A stretch of DNA of 43,676 nt. It comes from an uncultured Verrucomicrobia subdivision 3 bacterium (GTDB lineage Bacteria > Verrucomicrobiota > Verrucomicrobiia > Limisphaerales > UBA11358). Made by a program: the position numbers and the translations under genes. The stretch is from contig CAISEZ010000041.1 in NCBI GenBank assembly GCA_903884535.1, positions 1 through 43,676 of the forward strand, read 5' to 3'. This document shows, piece after piece, positions 24,377 through 37,000 of the stretch (within the stretch, counting starts at the first letter, position 1; every line of letters begins with the position of its first letter). Under the pieces are notes generated by a model, which worked only from the letters and a program-made list of their open reading frames with translations, was not told where the DNA came from and searched no databases.

Positions 24377-24775
24377 ATGGGCCGGACGTATTTATTCGAA
24401 TGTCCGCAGTGCCAATACCGCGCCAAGCTTTCGGGCGGCGCGGACAGCGGCGTGCATTGCGAGGTGCAGACGGTGGTGTGCCGCGACTGCCGCGAGTTGT
24501 TCGATGTCTTCACGCGGGTGCGGCGAAATGCCGATGCCGAGGAGCGCATCAAATTTCCCGCCTTTCACCGGCCGGAAATTCCGCCGGTGATTTTGCACGA
24601 CAGCTCGTTCAATCCGCGCCGCGGTCCGGCCCGGAAATTGATCTGGAAAAAATTCGCGCTGGCCTGTCCGGTGCAGCCGAAACATTTCGTGGAACCGTGG
24701 AACGATCCGGGTCGGTGTCCGCGCTGCGGCAATTTTCTGGAGAAGAACGGCGTGCCGTTTCGGCTGTGGGATTAA
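24377..24775 (+). CDS. Zinc-ribbon hypothetical protein (132 aa)
   Basis: The protein opens with YLFECPQCQYRAKLSGGADS, pairs it with VVCRDCRELFDV near residue 38, and closes with a second two-Cys knuckle CPRCGNFLEKN near residue 114; each half can form part of a zinc site. Similar proteins starting with an ECPxCxYRxxxSGGxD motif are known only as hypothetical. A nucleic-acid or protein-interaction role is possible. The ATG start and spacing from the upstream flavoprotein gene look natural. Confidence 0.72.
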   Translation: MGRTYLFECPQCQYRAKLSGGADSGVHCEVQTVVCRDCRELFDVFTRVRRNADAEERIKFPAFHRPEIPPVILHDSSFNPRRGPARKLIWKKFALACPVQPKHFVEPWNDPGRCPRCGNFLEKNGVPFRLWD

Positions 24776-25067
24776 AACCCTCCAAAGGCGATGGACTACC
24801 CATTTTTTGTTGGTTAGGTCTTCTTTTATGCTCTTGAATAGGCGGGATTGCTTGGGTTTTCGCTTGTATAATAATTTGAATACCAATTATATCCGACGCC
24901 TGTTCACAGGTTATTCACATTTTTCTCGCATTTTCAACCTTTTCAATGAGAATCGTCGCGGCAGTTGGAAAAAAACCACCTGCTGACATTCAGTAATTCA
25001 GGTTCCTCACCGCGAATAACAGAGTCAACTGGCGCATGCCGGTTGATTTCATCTGCTTTAATTTATC
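24776..25067 (+). promoter_or_regulatory. A/T-rich leader region upstream of the giant DUF11 gene
   Basis: This 292-base gap holds no gene. A consensus -10 hexamer TATAAT lies at 24867-24872, preceded by GGATTG 16 bases earlier as a weak -35. If used, it would give a leader of about 190 bases before the ATG at 25068. No Shine-Dalgarno sequence is visible immediately before that ATG. The match is only suggestive. Confidence 0.4.
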
Positions 25068-28000
25068 ATGACTCAAAGTTGTTTGCGGAAAAAACTGGTC
25101 TGCCGTTTGACGTGTTTATCACTCGCGGTGGTTTCATATCTGGCCACCGGCGGCACGGCGCGGGCGGTCAATCTGGTGCAGGAGTTTTATCTGCCGATGC
25201 CGGAGGCGCAGATCAGCCAGGCGAACAATGCCATTATCAGCGGCTCGGCGGGGGCGATCAATTCCACTTTTTCCATCATCGTCACCGGCAGCGGCACGGT
25301 CATTTATTATGATCAATGGGAAGATGGTTATGAAACGGATTTGAGCAATCCCACCCAGGCTTCCACCCAAATCTGGGGCGATGGCAACGACGCGCATGGC
25401 ATTCCGCCGGGTTTTGCCCATAATCCGCTGGGGCTGCCGGCGGGAACCGTTATCACCCTGACTAACAGCGTCTCGCTGCCGCGCAATCCTTCCTCTTTCT
25501 TGTTTGATGGCCGGGATCGGATTGCGGCGACGAAGGCGGTGGTGGTGACGCGGGCGGGCTGGCCGACGAGCATCGGGCCGGTCTTCGCCGGCGCGGTGAG
25601 CGTTTTGTCCACGATGGATTACGGCACGAACTACCTCTCCCCGGTCGGCCAGGACCTGTCGAACAATTTGTTCAAATACGTCGGCTTGTTCGTCATGGCG
25701 GCACAGAACAACACGGCGGTGATGATCGACCCGAACGGCAACGGCATCGGCATTACGAACATCGTGCTGAATCAGGGTGAATCCTACCTCGTGAACGGCG
25801 GCGTCAAAAAAGGCGGGCGCGTCACCGCGACCAAACCGGTGCAGGCAGACCTCATCATCGGCCACGTCGGCGCGAGTTACGCGAGCGACTGGTTCACGCT
25901 GTATCCGGTGGAAGAGTGGAGCAGCAGTTATTATACGCCGGTCAGCTCGGCGGCGAGCGGTTCACAACCGGCTTATGTTTATCTATTCAACCCCAATACC
26001 AATGCCATCGTGGTCAACTATGCCACGAAATCAGGCTCGGGGAGTTTCTCCGTGGCGGGCACCAATGGGGTCCAACAATTCCAAATGCCCATCGGCTCGG
26101 GGGCCAGTTTCGTGAGTGCGGGCGGGCAGAGCTTTTTTGCCCTCTGCACCGTGGCGGCGAATCCATCCGCAGACACGGCTTACAACTGGGGTTTCACACT
26201 GGTTCCGCAGACGGCACTGACCACGGAAGCAGTGGTCGGCTGGGCGCCCGGCAGTGCGGACGGCTCGGTGGACGGCAGCCCGGTCTGGGTGACCGCGCTG
26301 GCGAACACCACGTTGTATGTGGATTACAAAGGCGACCATCTGGGGCCGCTGTTGGATACGAACAATGGCACCCACTATGACACAAATTTCACCTTGACCG
26401 CACTGCAATCGCAGAAGATTTACGACCCAAGTAAAAATCAGACGGGCATGCGGGTTTATACCGTGGACGGCACCCTCCTGACCGCCGCGTGGGGCGAAGA
26501 TCCGGATGTGGCCCAGCCGGGAAATCCCTACATTGATGCCGGCACGACGGTGCTGCCATTTCCGGTGCCGGCGTTGAAAAAGACCGCCGCCATCATCAAT
26601 GATGTGGCTCCGACCAACTTGAGCGTCGGCGACACGATTGCCTACACGGTGGAAGTGGACAACAAAGGCCTGTTGCCACTGGGCAATACCGTGGTCGTTG
26701 ACGCACCGTCAACCAATCTGACCTACCTTACCAATTCGACAACCTGGAACGGCGCCCCCGTTCCCGATAGCGTTTCCGGCACGCCGTTTCCGCTCGATGC
26801 GCCCGGCTTTATCATTCCCGTGATCTTGAGCCGGGGCACCAGCACATTCACTTACCAGTGCAAGGTGAATGCCAGCGGCGTCGTCAGCAACGGGGTCAAC
26901 ATCACGGGCACGGCCATTTCGGCGGACACCGCCCTGCCGCCGGCGCCCACCAATGGCGCGTCGGTCAGCTTGAATTTCACCGATGGCAGCGGCCAACCCA
27001 CCGGTTTCTATTTCATCGGAGCCAGTGTATTTGTGACGATGACCAATGCCGTGTTCACCTCGAATACGCTGCAAACCATCAACGTCACCGTGACGGACAC
27101 CAACACCGGCGACGCCGAAACCATCCCGCTGGTGGAGACCGGCACCAACACCGGCGTCTTCCGCAATGTCGGCGGCCTGTCTTCGTCGCCTACATCCGGT
27201 TTGGTAGCGCAGGACGGAACATTGTGTGTCAAGGCCGGCGACACGTTGAGTGTGAGCTACACCGACCCGGTTTATCTCGATAGCGGCAGCGCCACGGCGG
27301 TAATGCAGTTTCCATCGCCGAACAAGCAGCTTTATCTCACCGCCAATGGCACTCCGGGAAACCAGTTTTTGAACCGCATCAACCCGGTGGCCACCGCCGG
27401 ACACGGCACGACCTACACCAGCACCGACATTGGTAGCAGCAGCGGCGGGGGCCCCGGAACCGTGGCATTGGTGAGTTTTACCACTAATGGGACTTCCAAG
27501 AATCTGGTTTGGACCAACGTGATTAATGCCGCACCGAACACTTTGTTGCTCGTTGGCATCAACTACGGCAAAGGCAACGGCTCGGTCGTGACGAACGTGA
27601 TTTATGGCGCAGCCAACATGACCCTGGTTAGCAGTCGCCAATCGGCCGCGCAATTTCCCGTCAGTTCAATTTGGCAGATGGTCAACCCGCCGGCGGGGAC
27701 GAACAAGGTCACCATCCAAGTGCAAGTTACCGGGACATTTGAAACACTTTATGCCGTGGCGGCAACCTTTACCGGAGTCAACACCAATTTGCCATTGAGC
27801 GCCCCCACGATTGTTACCAATGCGGCCACTGCAAGTTTGACGAATATCATTTTCTCCGTGACCAACGGAATGGTTTTTGATGTGGCTGCCGCGGATGTGG
27901 CCAACCCGACCAATGCCGGACCCAATCAAACTGTTTTCTATAAATATGGTGACGGCAACGAAGGTGGCGGTGCCAGTTACCGCGTCGGGGCGGCAACAGT

Positions 28001-31000
28001 GACTAATATTTGGAGGTGGGCAGCGCCGCAAGCGAATGTGGATGTGGCGGTAACCATCAATCCATCGACCAACGGCGCCAGCGGCGGCGGTGGCCCGGCG
28101 ACGAACACCACGTCCTTCGCGCAGACGCCGGTGCTGGCATTGCCGTTCACCCTGCCGGCGGGTGGCGCAGTCAGCATTACCAATTATATAACGCTCACGA
28201 ACGGGACATTCTCGGCCAATCCGAATGTCACCGCCATGTTGCAGTCGAACGGGGTGAATTTTCTAACGCTGACGAATCCCGTTTTTACCGCCAGCGGCGG
28301 CATCACGAACCTGGTCTGGAGCGGCACGCTGGCGACGAATTTCACATTGCCAGCGGGAGCGACTATCAGCTACGTCGTCAGCAATGCGGTCGCCGGCACG
28401 GCGTTCCATGTGAATTACGATAGCACGAACAGCCCGTCGCAGATCGTGCTGCCGGCAGCCACCGTCATCGCCTTCAGCGGTTTTGCGGTTTATGACGCGC
28501 CGTATCCGAATGGCAATCTCGTCACCACGCCCAGCGCCGGCACGACGCTTTATGTTCGCGCCAGCGTGACCGATCCGTTTGGCAGCTACGACATCACCAG
28601 TCTCGGCCTCGCATTCACCGCGCCGAACACGAACAACAATTTCAACGTCACACTAACCAACCCGAACGTGGTGTTTACCAACGCCTCGACCCTCACCTAC
28701 GAATATATTTGGAACACCGGCCCGGCCACTGGAAATTATGCCATTGCCGCCACGGCCAACGAAGGCACCGAAGGGGTCAAGGCCAACGCCACCGCCGGCA
28801 TCACGACCATCTTCCTCGATCTTGGCACGCCGAGCACGACGGAATTCACCGGCGGCAACAATGGTCCGGCCACCAACAGCTATCCGGCCAGCGGTTCCGG
28901 TTCCGTCTGTGTCCGGGTGACCGATTTGAACCGCAACACCAATTCCGCCACGGGGCAAAATATTTTGGCCACCCTCACCAGCAGCGCCGGTGATACGGAA
29001 AACATCACGCTGGTCGAAACCGGCACGAATACCGGCATTTTCACCGCCTGCATTACGACCAGCACCAATCTCGGCACGGCGCCGTTTGACAACACGCTCT
29101 ATGCGCCGGTCGGCTCTGTGTTGACGGCAAATTACTCCGACCCGACCGACCCGACGGACAACACCAGCGCCACCGCCACGATTACGCCGTTGCCGGGCGT
29201 GGCGGGCGTGCGGATGAATAAGACGCTGGTCTCGCCGACCGGCGGACAAGTCGGCCTCGGCCAGCCGGTGACCTATAATTTGCAGGTCGTCAACACCGGC
29301 AGCACCTCGCTCACAAATGTCGTGGTCACGGATAATTTCCCGTCCGCAAAATTGAGTTACACGACCGCCAGCCAGACGCCCACCACGGTGGCTGCCGGCG
29401 TTTTGACGTGGACCAATCTGGGCGCGTTCATGCCCGGCCAGAGCACTAATTTCACCGTCACCTTCACCGCGCTCGCCACAGGCAGCACGACCAATTTCGC
29501 CACGGCCAACGGCGGCACGGCCACGAATTCGTCCAGCGTCACGATGCTTGTCACGCACGCGGCGCTCACCGTCGGCAAAATTTTGTTGAGCCCGGCCAGC
29601 ACGCCGGTGGACATCGGCAGCAACGTGGTGTTCCGCATCACGATTCAAAACTCCGGCGACACAGTGATACCGCTGCTGCCGTTTGAGGACAATTACAGCG
29701 GGGCGTATTATCAATATGTTTCGGCCACGATCCCACCGAACGGTTCCGGCGCGGGCAGCCTGATTTGGACGAACCTCGCTTACCCGACGCCGCTCGCAAC
29801 CAATGCCATCATCACCAATGACATCACGATGAAAATCGTCGGCGCCGGCAGTCCGGCGAACAACACCGCCGTGGCGGATTATGCCGTGGATATTTTTGGC
29901 AATCCGGTGCCGGTGGCAAACACCACGACTGGCATCGTCACGATCGCCGCCAGCATCCTCGGCCACGTCTATAATGACATCAATCACAACGGCGTTTTCA
30001 CCAATGGCGACGCCGGTTTGGGCAACGTCACCTTGCAATTGTTCACCGACCCGAACGGGGACGGCAATCCGGCGGACGGCGCGCTGGTGCAGATTGTCAC
30101 CACCGATGCGAACGGCTATTACGAATTGTTGAACCTGCCCACCGGACATTATGTCGTCCAGGAAAATGACCTGCCCGGTTACGCCAACAGCGTGCCCGCG
30201 AATGGCCGGCTGGCGCTCAACCTCACGACCCTGACCGCCGCCGCCAATAATAATTTTTTCCAATACCAGCCCAGCTCATCATCATATTCCACCCTCAGCG
30301 GCACGGTGTGGAACGATGTCAACGGCAACGGCACGAATGACCCCGGCGAACCCGGCCTGGCCAACATTGAACTGGATCTCGTGCAGGACGTGAACACCAA
30401 CGGACTGGCCGATGCCGCCGAACCGGTGGCCGCCAGCGTCTTGACCGATGCGAATGGAAATTATTCCTTCGCCGGGATCACGCCCGGCAACTATGTCGTC
30501 CGCGAGACCGACCTTTACGGCTATTACAACACCGGCGATTCGCAGCCGCCGAACGACGGGCAGGTGGCCATCAGCGCCAGCGGCGGCGCGACGTTCACCA
30601 ACGTCTGGTTCCTGGAACACTTGAACCAGCCGCCGACCGCCTCGAACGATGTTTTTGCCGCGGCGGAAAATGTGCCGACCACCCTTTATCCGCTGGCCAA
30701 TGACACCGATCCCGATGGCAATCCGCTCACCATCACGGTCGTCACCACGACCAATGGCACGGTGGATTTCGCGAACGGAACGAACGTGATCTTCACGCCG
30801 GACACGAATTTTCTCGGCACGCTCACGCTGAATTACAGCATCAGCGACGGCCACGGCGGCACCGCCAGCGCCAGCATTTTTGTCACGGTGACCAATGTGC
30901 CGCCGGCCGCAAACCCGGATTTTTACCGGGTGGCGGAGAACACGACGAACACGTTGAGCCCGCTGACGAATGACGTGGTGCTGACGCCGGGCGGCAGCCT

Positions 31001-34000
31001 GACGATCCTCGGCGTCAGCGCGACGAACGGCGTGGCGACGATTTCCGGAACGAATGTCATTTTCACGCCGCCATTGAACTTTGTCGGCATTGCCACCATC
31101 GGCTACGTGATCACGGACCATGTGGGCGGCACCAACAACTCGCTGATCACGGTGACGGTGACGAACCTGCCGCCAACGGCCTTTGGCCAGGCGGTGGCGA
31201 CAACGGAGAACACGGCGAAGGGAATCGCGTTGACCGGCAGCGATCCGACGAGCCTGCCGCTGACGTTCATCATCGTGGCCGGGCCGACGAATGGCACCCT
31301 AACTTCCATCAACACGAACACCGGCGCGGTGACTTACACGCCGAACGTGAATTACACGGGCGCGGACACGTTCACGTTCCAGGTGAACAATGGTTACAAC
31401 AGCAGCCCAGTGGTTTCAGTCGGCATCACGGTGGCGAACATTCCGCCGCTGGCGAATCCGGACAGCGTCACAGTTCTGGAAAATTCCACAAACACGTTTG
31501 CGCCGCTGACGAATGATCTGGTGCGGACGCCCGGCGGCACGTTGCAAATCATCGGCGTCAGCCCGACAAACGGCACGGCGACGATTTTAAATTTGACGAA
31601 CGTGGTCTTCACGCCGTCGTCCAACTTTGTCGGCACGGCGACGATTGGTTACATGATCACCGACGGCATTGGCGGCACAAATTCATCCGTCATCACGGTC
31701 ACGGTGCAATCGGTGGCCGACTTGGCCGTGAGCAAATCCGGTCCGGCGGGCGTTTATGCCGCGGCGAATTTTAATTACACGATCACGGTCACAAACCTTG
31801 GGCCGGGTGCGGCGGTGAATTTGTCGGTGACGGACAATCTGCCGGCGACGGCGGCGTTGGTGAGTTCAACCGCCGGCGCGACGCTGAATGGCGGCCAGTT
31901 GGTTTGGACCAATCTCGGTTCGCTCGCGGCGAACGCGGCGACGAATCTGACCGTGACCGTGACCGCGCCGGTGACCGGCATCAGCCTGACCAACCTCGCC
32001 AGCGCGGGCAGTCCGACGAGTGATCCGACCCCGACGAACAACATCAGCTTGCCGGTCATCACATCGGTCACACCGATTGCGGATTTGATCATCGCCAAGA
32101 CCGGACCGGGGTTCGTGCTGGCGACGAGCAATGTGCTTTACACGATTTCCGTGACGAACCTCGGCCCGTCCAGCGCGAGCGGCGTGGTGGTGACGGATGC
32201 GCTGCCGACCGGCGTGACGTTTGTGAACGCAAGCGGTAGCGGCGTGAATAATTCCGGCGTGGTTAATTGGAACTTGGGCGCGCTGGCTTCCGGCCAGGCG
32301 ACCAATTTGACCGTGACCGTGATCGCGCCGGCGAGCGGTTCGCTGACGAACATTGCCAGCGTCAATTCGCCGACGACGGACACAAATCTTCTGAACAACG
32401 TGACGCCACCAGTGGTGACCACCGTGGGCAGCGTGGCGGATTTGGCGATTGGCAAAACGGCGGCAACGTCTGTGTTTGCGGTGAGCAATCTGACCTACAC
32501 GATTTCGGTGACGAACTTCGGTCCGTCAACGGCGAGCAGCGTGACGGTGACCGACAGCATTCCGAATGGCGCAAGTTTTGTCAGCGCAAGTGGCGGCGGC
32601 GCGAATAATTCCGGCATTGTGATTTGGAATCTTGGCAATCTGGCGAATAGTGCGGCGAGCAATGTGACGCTGACGGTGACGGCGCCGGCGAGCGGCACGC
32701 TGACGAACTTCGCGACGGCGGGTTCGCCGACGGGTGATCCGAACCCGACGAACAATGTGACGCCGCCGGTTTTGACTTCGGTGACGCTGCTGGCAGATTT
32801 GGTAATCGCGAAAACCGGCCCGGCAAATGTGTTTGCCGCGAGCAATTGCAGCTACACAATCAGCGTGACGAACCTCGGCCCATCTAGCGCCAGCGCTGTC
32901 GTGGTGACGGACAGTTTGCCGATTGGCGTCACGTTTGTGAATGCCAGCGGCAACGGCTCGAATAATGCCGGGGTGGTGAACTGGAACCTCGGCGCGCTGA
33001 CCGCCGGCCAGGCGAGCAATCTGACGGTGACGGTGACGGCCCCGGCGAGCGGGACATTGACGAACCTTGCCAGCGTGAGTTCGCCGACGGGGGACACGAA
33101 TATTTTGAACAACACCACGCCGCCGGTCATTACTTCCGTGACGCAACTGGCGGATGTGAGCGTCTTGAAGACCGGTCCGGCGGGAATTGTTTTCGGAACG
33201 AATTTTAATTACACCATCACTGTCAGCAATGCCGGTCCGTCCACCGCTGCCAGCTTGAGCGTGACGGACAGTCTGCCGACCGGATTGGTATATGTCAGCG
33301 CGGTGCCCGCCACGACGACCAATGCCAGCAACCAGGTGATTTGGAATCTCGGCAATTTCGCCGCCGGAACCGGCAGCAATCTGACGCTGACCGTGATTTC
33401 GACGGTGCGCGGCAGCGTGACCAATGTTGCCACCGGCGGCAGCCCGACGCCCGACCCGGTGCCCACGAATAACGCTGCGCCGCCGGTGGTCACGGCGGTG
33501 ACCAACAATCCGCCCAGCGCGAACCCGGACAGCTATGCCGTCACGGAAAACACGACGAACCTTTTCAGCCCGCTGCTCAATGACGTGGTGCAAACGCCGG
33601 GCGGCAGCCTGACAATTGTTTTCGTCAGTTCGACGAACGGCAGCGTGAGCATTCTCAACGGCACGAACATCGTCTTCACGCCGGCCAATAATTTCCTGGG
33701 CACCGCGACGCTCGGTTATACGATCACCGATAATGTCGGCGGCACCAGCAGCTCGTTCATCAGCGTGCTGGTGACGAACATCCCGCCGGTCGCGAACCCC
33801 GACAGCTATGCCGTCACCGAAAACATGACGAACGCGTTCGCGGTTTTGGTGAACGACTTGGTCCAGACGCCCGGCGGCAGCCTGACGCTGCTTTCCGTTA
33901 CCACGACGAACGGCGTGGCGACCGTCAGCGGCACGAATATCGTGTTCACGCCGTCGGTAAATTATCGCGGCAATCTGACTTTAAATTATTTCGTCACTGA

Positions 34001-37000
34001 CAAGATTGGCGGCACGAATAATTCCTTTGTCACCGTGCTCGTAACCAACATTCCGCCGTTGGCGAATCCGGACGCTTACACCGTGGCGGAAAATACAACG
34101 AACACTTTTGCACCGCTGGTGAATGATTCGGCGCAGACGCCGGGCGGCGTGTTGCAAATCATCGGTGTCAGTCCGACGAACGGCACGGCGACGATTTTGA
34201 ATCTGACGAACGTGGTCTTCACGCCGGCGTCCAACTTTGTCGGCACGGCGACGATTGGCTATACGATTACCGACGGCATTGGCGGCACCAATTCCTCGCT
34301 CATCACGGTGACGGTGACGAATCTGCCGCCGACCGCGTTCGGCCAGTCCGTGGCCACGACGGAAAACATCGCGCTGCCAATCACGCTCGCGGGCAGCGAC
34401 CCGGCGGGACGACCGCTGACGTTCGCCATCGTGAACGGACCGGTGGGCGGCACGTTGACCGGCTTGAACACCAACACCGGCGGAGTGACTTACACGCCGA
34501 CGAATAATTTCACCGGCACCGACACGTTCACCTTCCGCGTGAACGACGGCTATAGCGACAGCGCCACCGCGACCATCAGCATCGCGGTCACGCCGACGGC
34601 GGATTTGCTCGTGGCGCAATCCGGTCCGGCCAGCGGCGTCGCCGGCGCGAACCTCGTGTTCACCGTCGCGGTGACCAACCTCGGTTCGGCCAGCGCGACG
34701 AATGTGATCGTGACGAATCAAATTGCCGGCGGCTACACCTTCGTCAGCGCTTCGTCAGCGGGCGTCAGCAATGGAAATCTGGTGATGTGGACGATTCCGG
34801 TTCTGCCCGCGAACGGCGCGACGAATCTCACCGTGACGTTGTTTGCGGTGGAAGGCGGCACGTTCACAAACACGGCGTCCGGCATTTCGCTCACGCCGGA
34901 TTTGAACGCGGCAAACAACAACGGCTCGCAGACGAATGCGCAGGTCATCACGTCCGTTTCGGCACTCGCAGATGTCGCGGTGTTCAAGTCGGGCAACACG
35001 AGCGTGCTGGCCGACGGCACGGTCAATTATTCCATCCTCGCGACCAACTTCGGTCCGTCCACCGCGAGCAACGTCGTGGTCAGCGACAGTCTGCCGGCGG
35101 GCACGACGCTGGTGAACGCGTCCGGAAATTATTCCGTGAACAACGGCGTCATCACCTGGCCGGCGGGGAATTTGCCGGGCGGAGCCGCGACGAATTTCAC
35201 CGTCACGCTCACCGCGCCGGCCAGCGGCACGCTGACGAACATCGCTGCCAGCAGAGCGGGCACGGCCGATCCGAATCCGGGCAACAACGACGGTTCCTCA
35301 CCGAATTCAGCCGTAATCACGCTGGTGACGCCGGTGGCTGATTTGTCCCTCGGCAAATCGGCTGCCGCGTCCGCGCTGGCAACGAGCAATCTGGTTTACA
35401 CGATTTCGGTGACGAACTTTGGTCCGTCCACCGCGAGCAGCGTGACGGTGACGGACGCCATTCCGAACGGCGCGAGCTACGTTCGTGCGAGCGGCGGCGG
35501 CGTGAATAATTCCGGCGTGGTGATTTGGAATCTGGGTGATTTGGCAAACGGTGTCGTGAGCAACGTGACGTTGACCGTCACCGCTCCCGCCAGTGGTTCG
35601 CTGACGAACATCGCCACCGTGGGTTCGCCGACGAGTGATCCGAGTTTGACAAACAATGTAACGCCGCCGGTCATCACGGCGGTGACATCGTTGGCCGATC
35701 TGCAAATCACCAAGACCGCGCCGGCCTCGGTGCTGGCGATGAGCAATCTGACTTACGCAATTGCGGTGACGAATTTTGGTCCGTCCAGCGCGAGCAGCGT
35801 GGTGGTGACGGACAGCCTGCCGACCGGCGTGACGTTTGTGAACGCCAGCGGCAACGGCGCGAATAATTCCGGCGTCGTGAGTTGGAACCTGGGTTCGCTG
35901 GCGGCCGGCCAATCGAGCAATCTGACGGTGACGGTCACCGCATCGGCGAGCGGCGGGCTGACCAACGTGGCCACGGTGGGGTCGCCGACGAGCGATCCGA
36001 ATCCGACGAACAACACCACGCCGCCGGTCATCACATCAGTCACGCCGCTGGCAGATTTGGTAATCGCGAAAACCGGCCCGGCAAATGTGTTTGCCGCGAG
36101 CAATTGCAGCTACACGATCAGCGTGACGAACCTGGGTCCATCGAGCGCGAGCGGCGTGGTGGTGACGGACAGCTTGCCGGCGGGCGTGACGTTTGTGACC
36201 GCCAGCGGCAACGGCTCGAATAATGCCGGGGTGGTAAGCTGGAACCTCGGTGTGCTGGCCTCCGGCCAATCGAGCAATCTGACGGTGACGGTGACGGCAC
36301 CGGCCAGCGGGACATTGACGAACCTCGCCAGCGTGAGTTCGCCGACGGCGGACACGAATATTTTGAACAACACCACGCCGCCGGTCATCACCGCGGTGAC
36401 GCCGGTCGCGGATTTGGCGATTGGTAAATCGGCGGCCGGATCGGTATTGGCAACGAGCAATTTGGTTTACACCATTTCGGTGACGAACTTTGGTCCGTCC
36501 ACGGCCAGCAGCGTCACGGTGACGGACAACATTCCGAACGGCGCGAGCTTCATCAATGCGAGCGGCAGTGGTTTGAATAGTGCCGGCATGGTGATCTGGT
36601 CGCTCGGCAATCTGCCCAGCGGCACGGTGAGCAATGTGACATTGACTGTCTCTGCTCCCGCCAGCGGTTCGCTGACGAACATCGCCACGGCGGGTTCGCC
36701 GACCAGTGATCCGGTGCCGACGAACAACTTCACCCCGCCGGTGTTCACCGCGGTGACGCCGGTGGCCGATGTGGCCGTGGGCAAAAGCGGTCCGGCGGGT
36801 GCCACGTTCAACACGAATTTCAGCTACACGATTTCCGTGACGAACTTCGGCCCGTCCGTCGCGTCCGGCATTTTGGTGACGGACTCACTGCCGGCCGGTG
36901 TGGTTTTTGCCGGCGCGGTGCCGGCCACGACGACCAATGCAACTGGCCAGGTGATTTGGAGTGTCAATAATCTCGCGGCCAATGCGACGACGAATCTGAC

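Noticed and set aside
24911-24919. TTATTCACA matches the DnaA-box consensus TTATNCACA.
   Set aside because: It is a single match with only a partial second one nearby (TGTTCACA), without dnaA/dnaN, an unwinding element or a box cluster; chance is likely in an A/T-rich gap.
28653-30263. Long antisense open frame of 536 codons inside the giant gene.
   Set aside because: It is a shadow produced by the ACC/AAC/GGC-rich codon usage of the DUF11 protein; composition is Arg/Gly/Asp-rich nonsense without domains. The same applies to the 467-codon antisense frame at 9965-11368.
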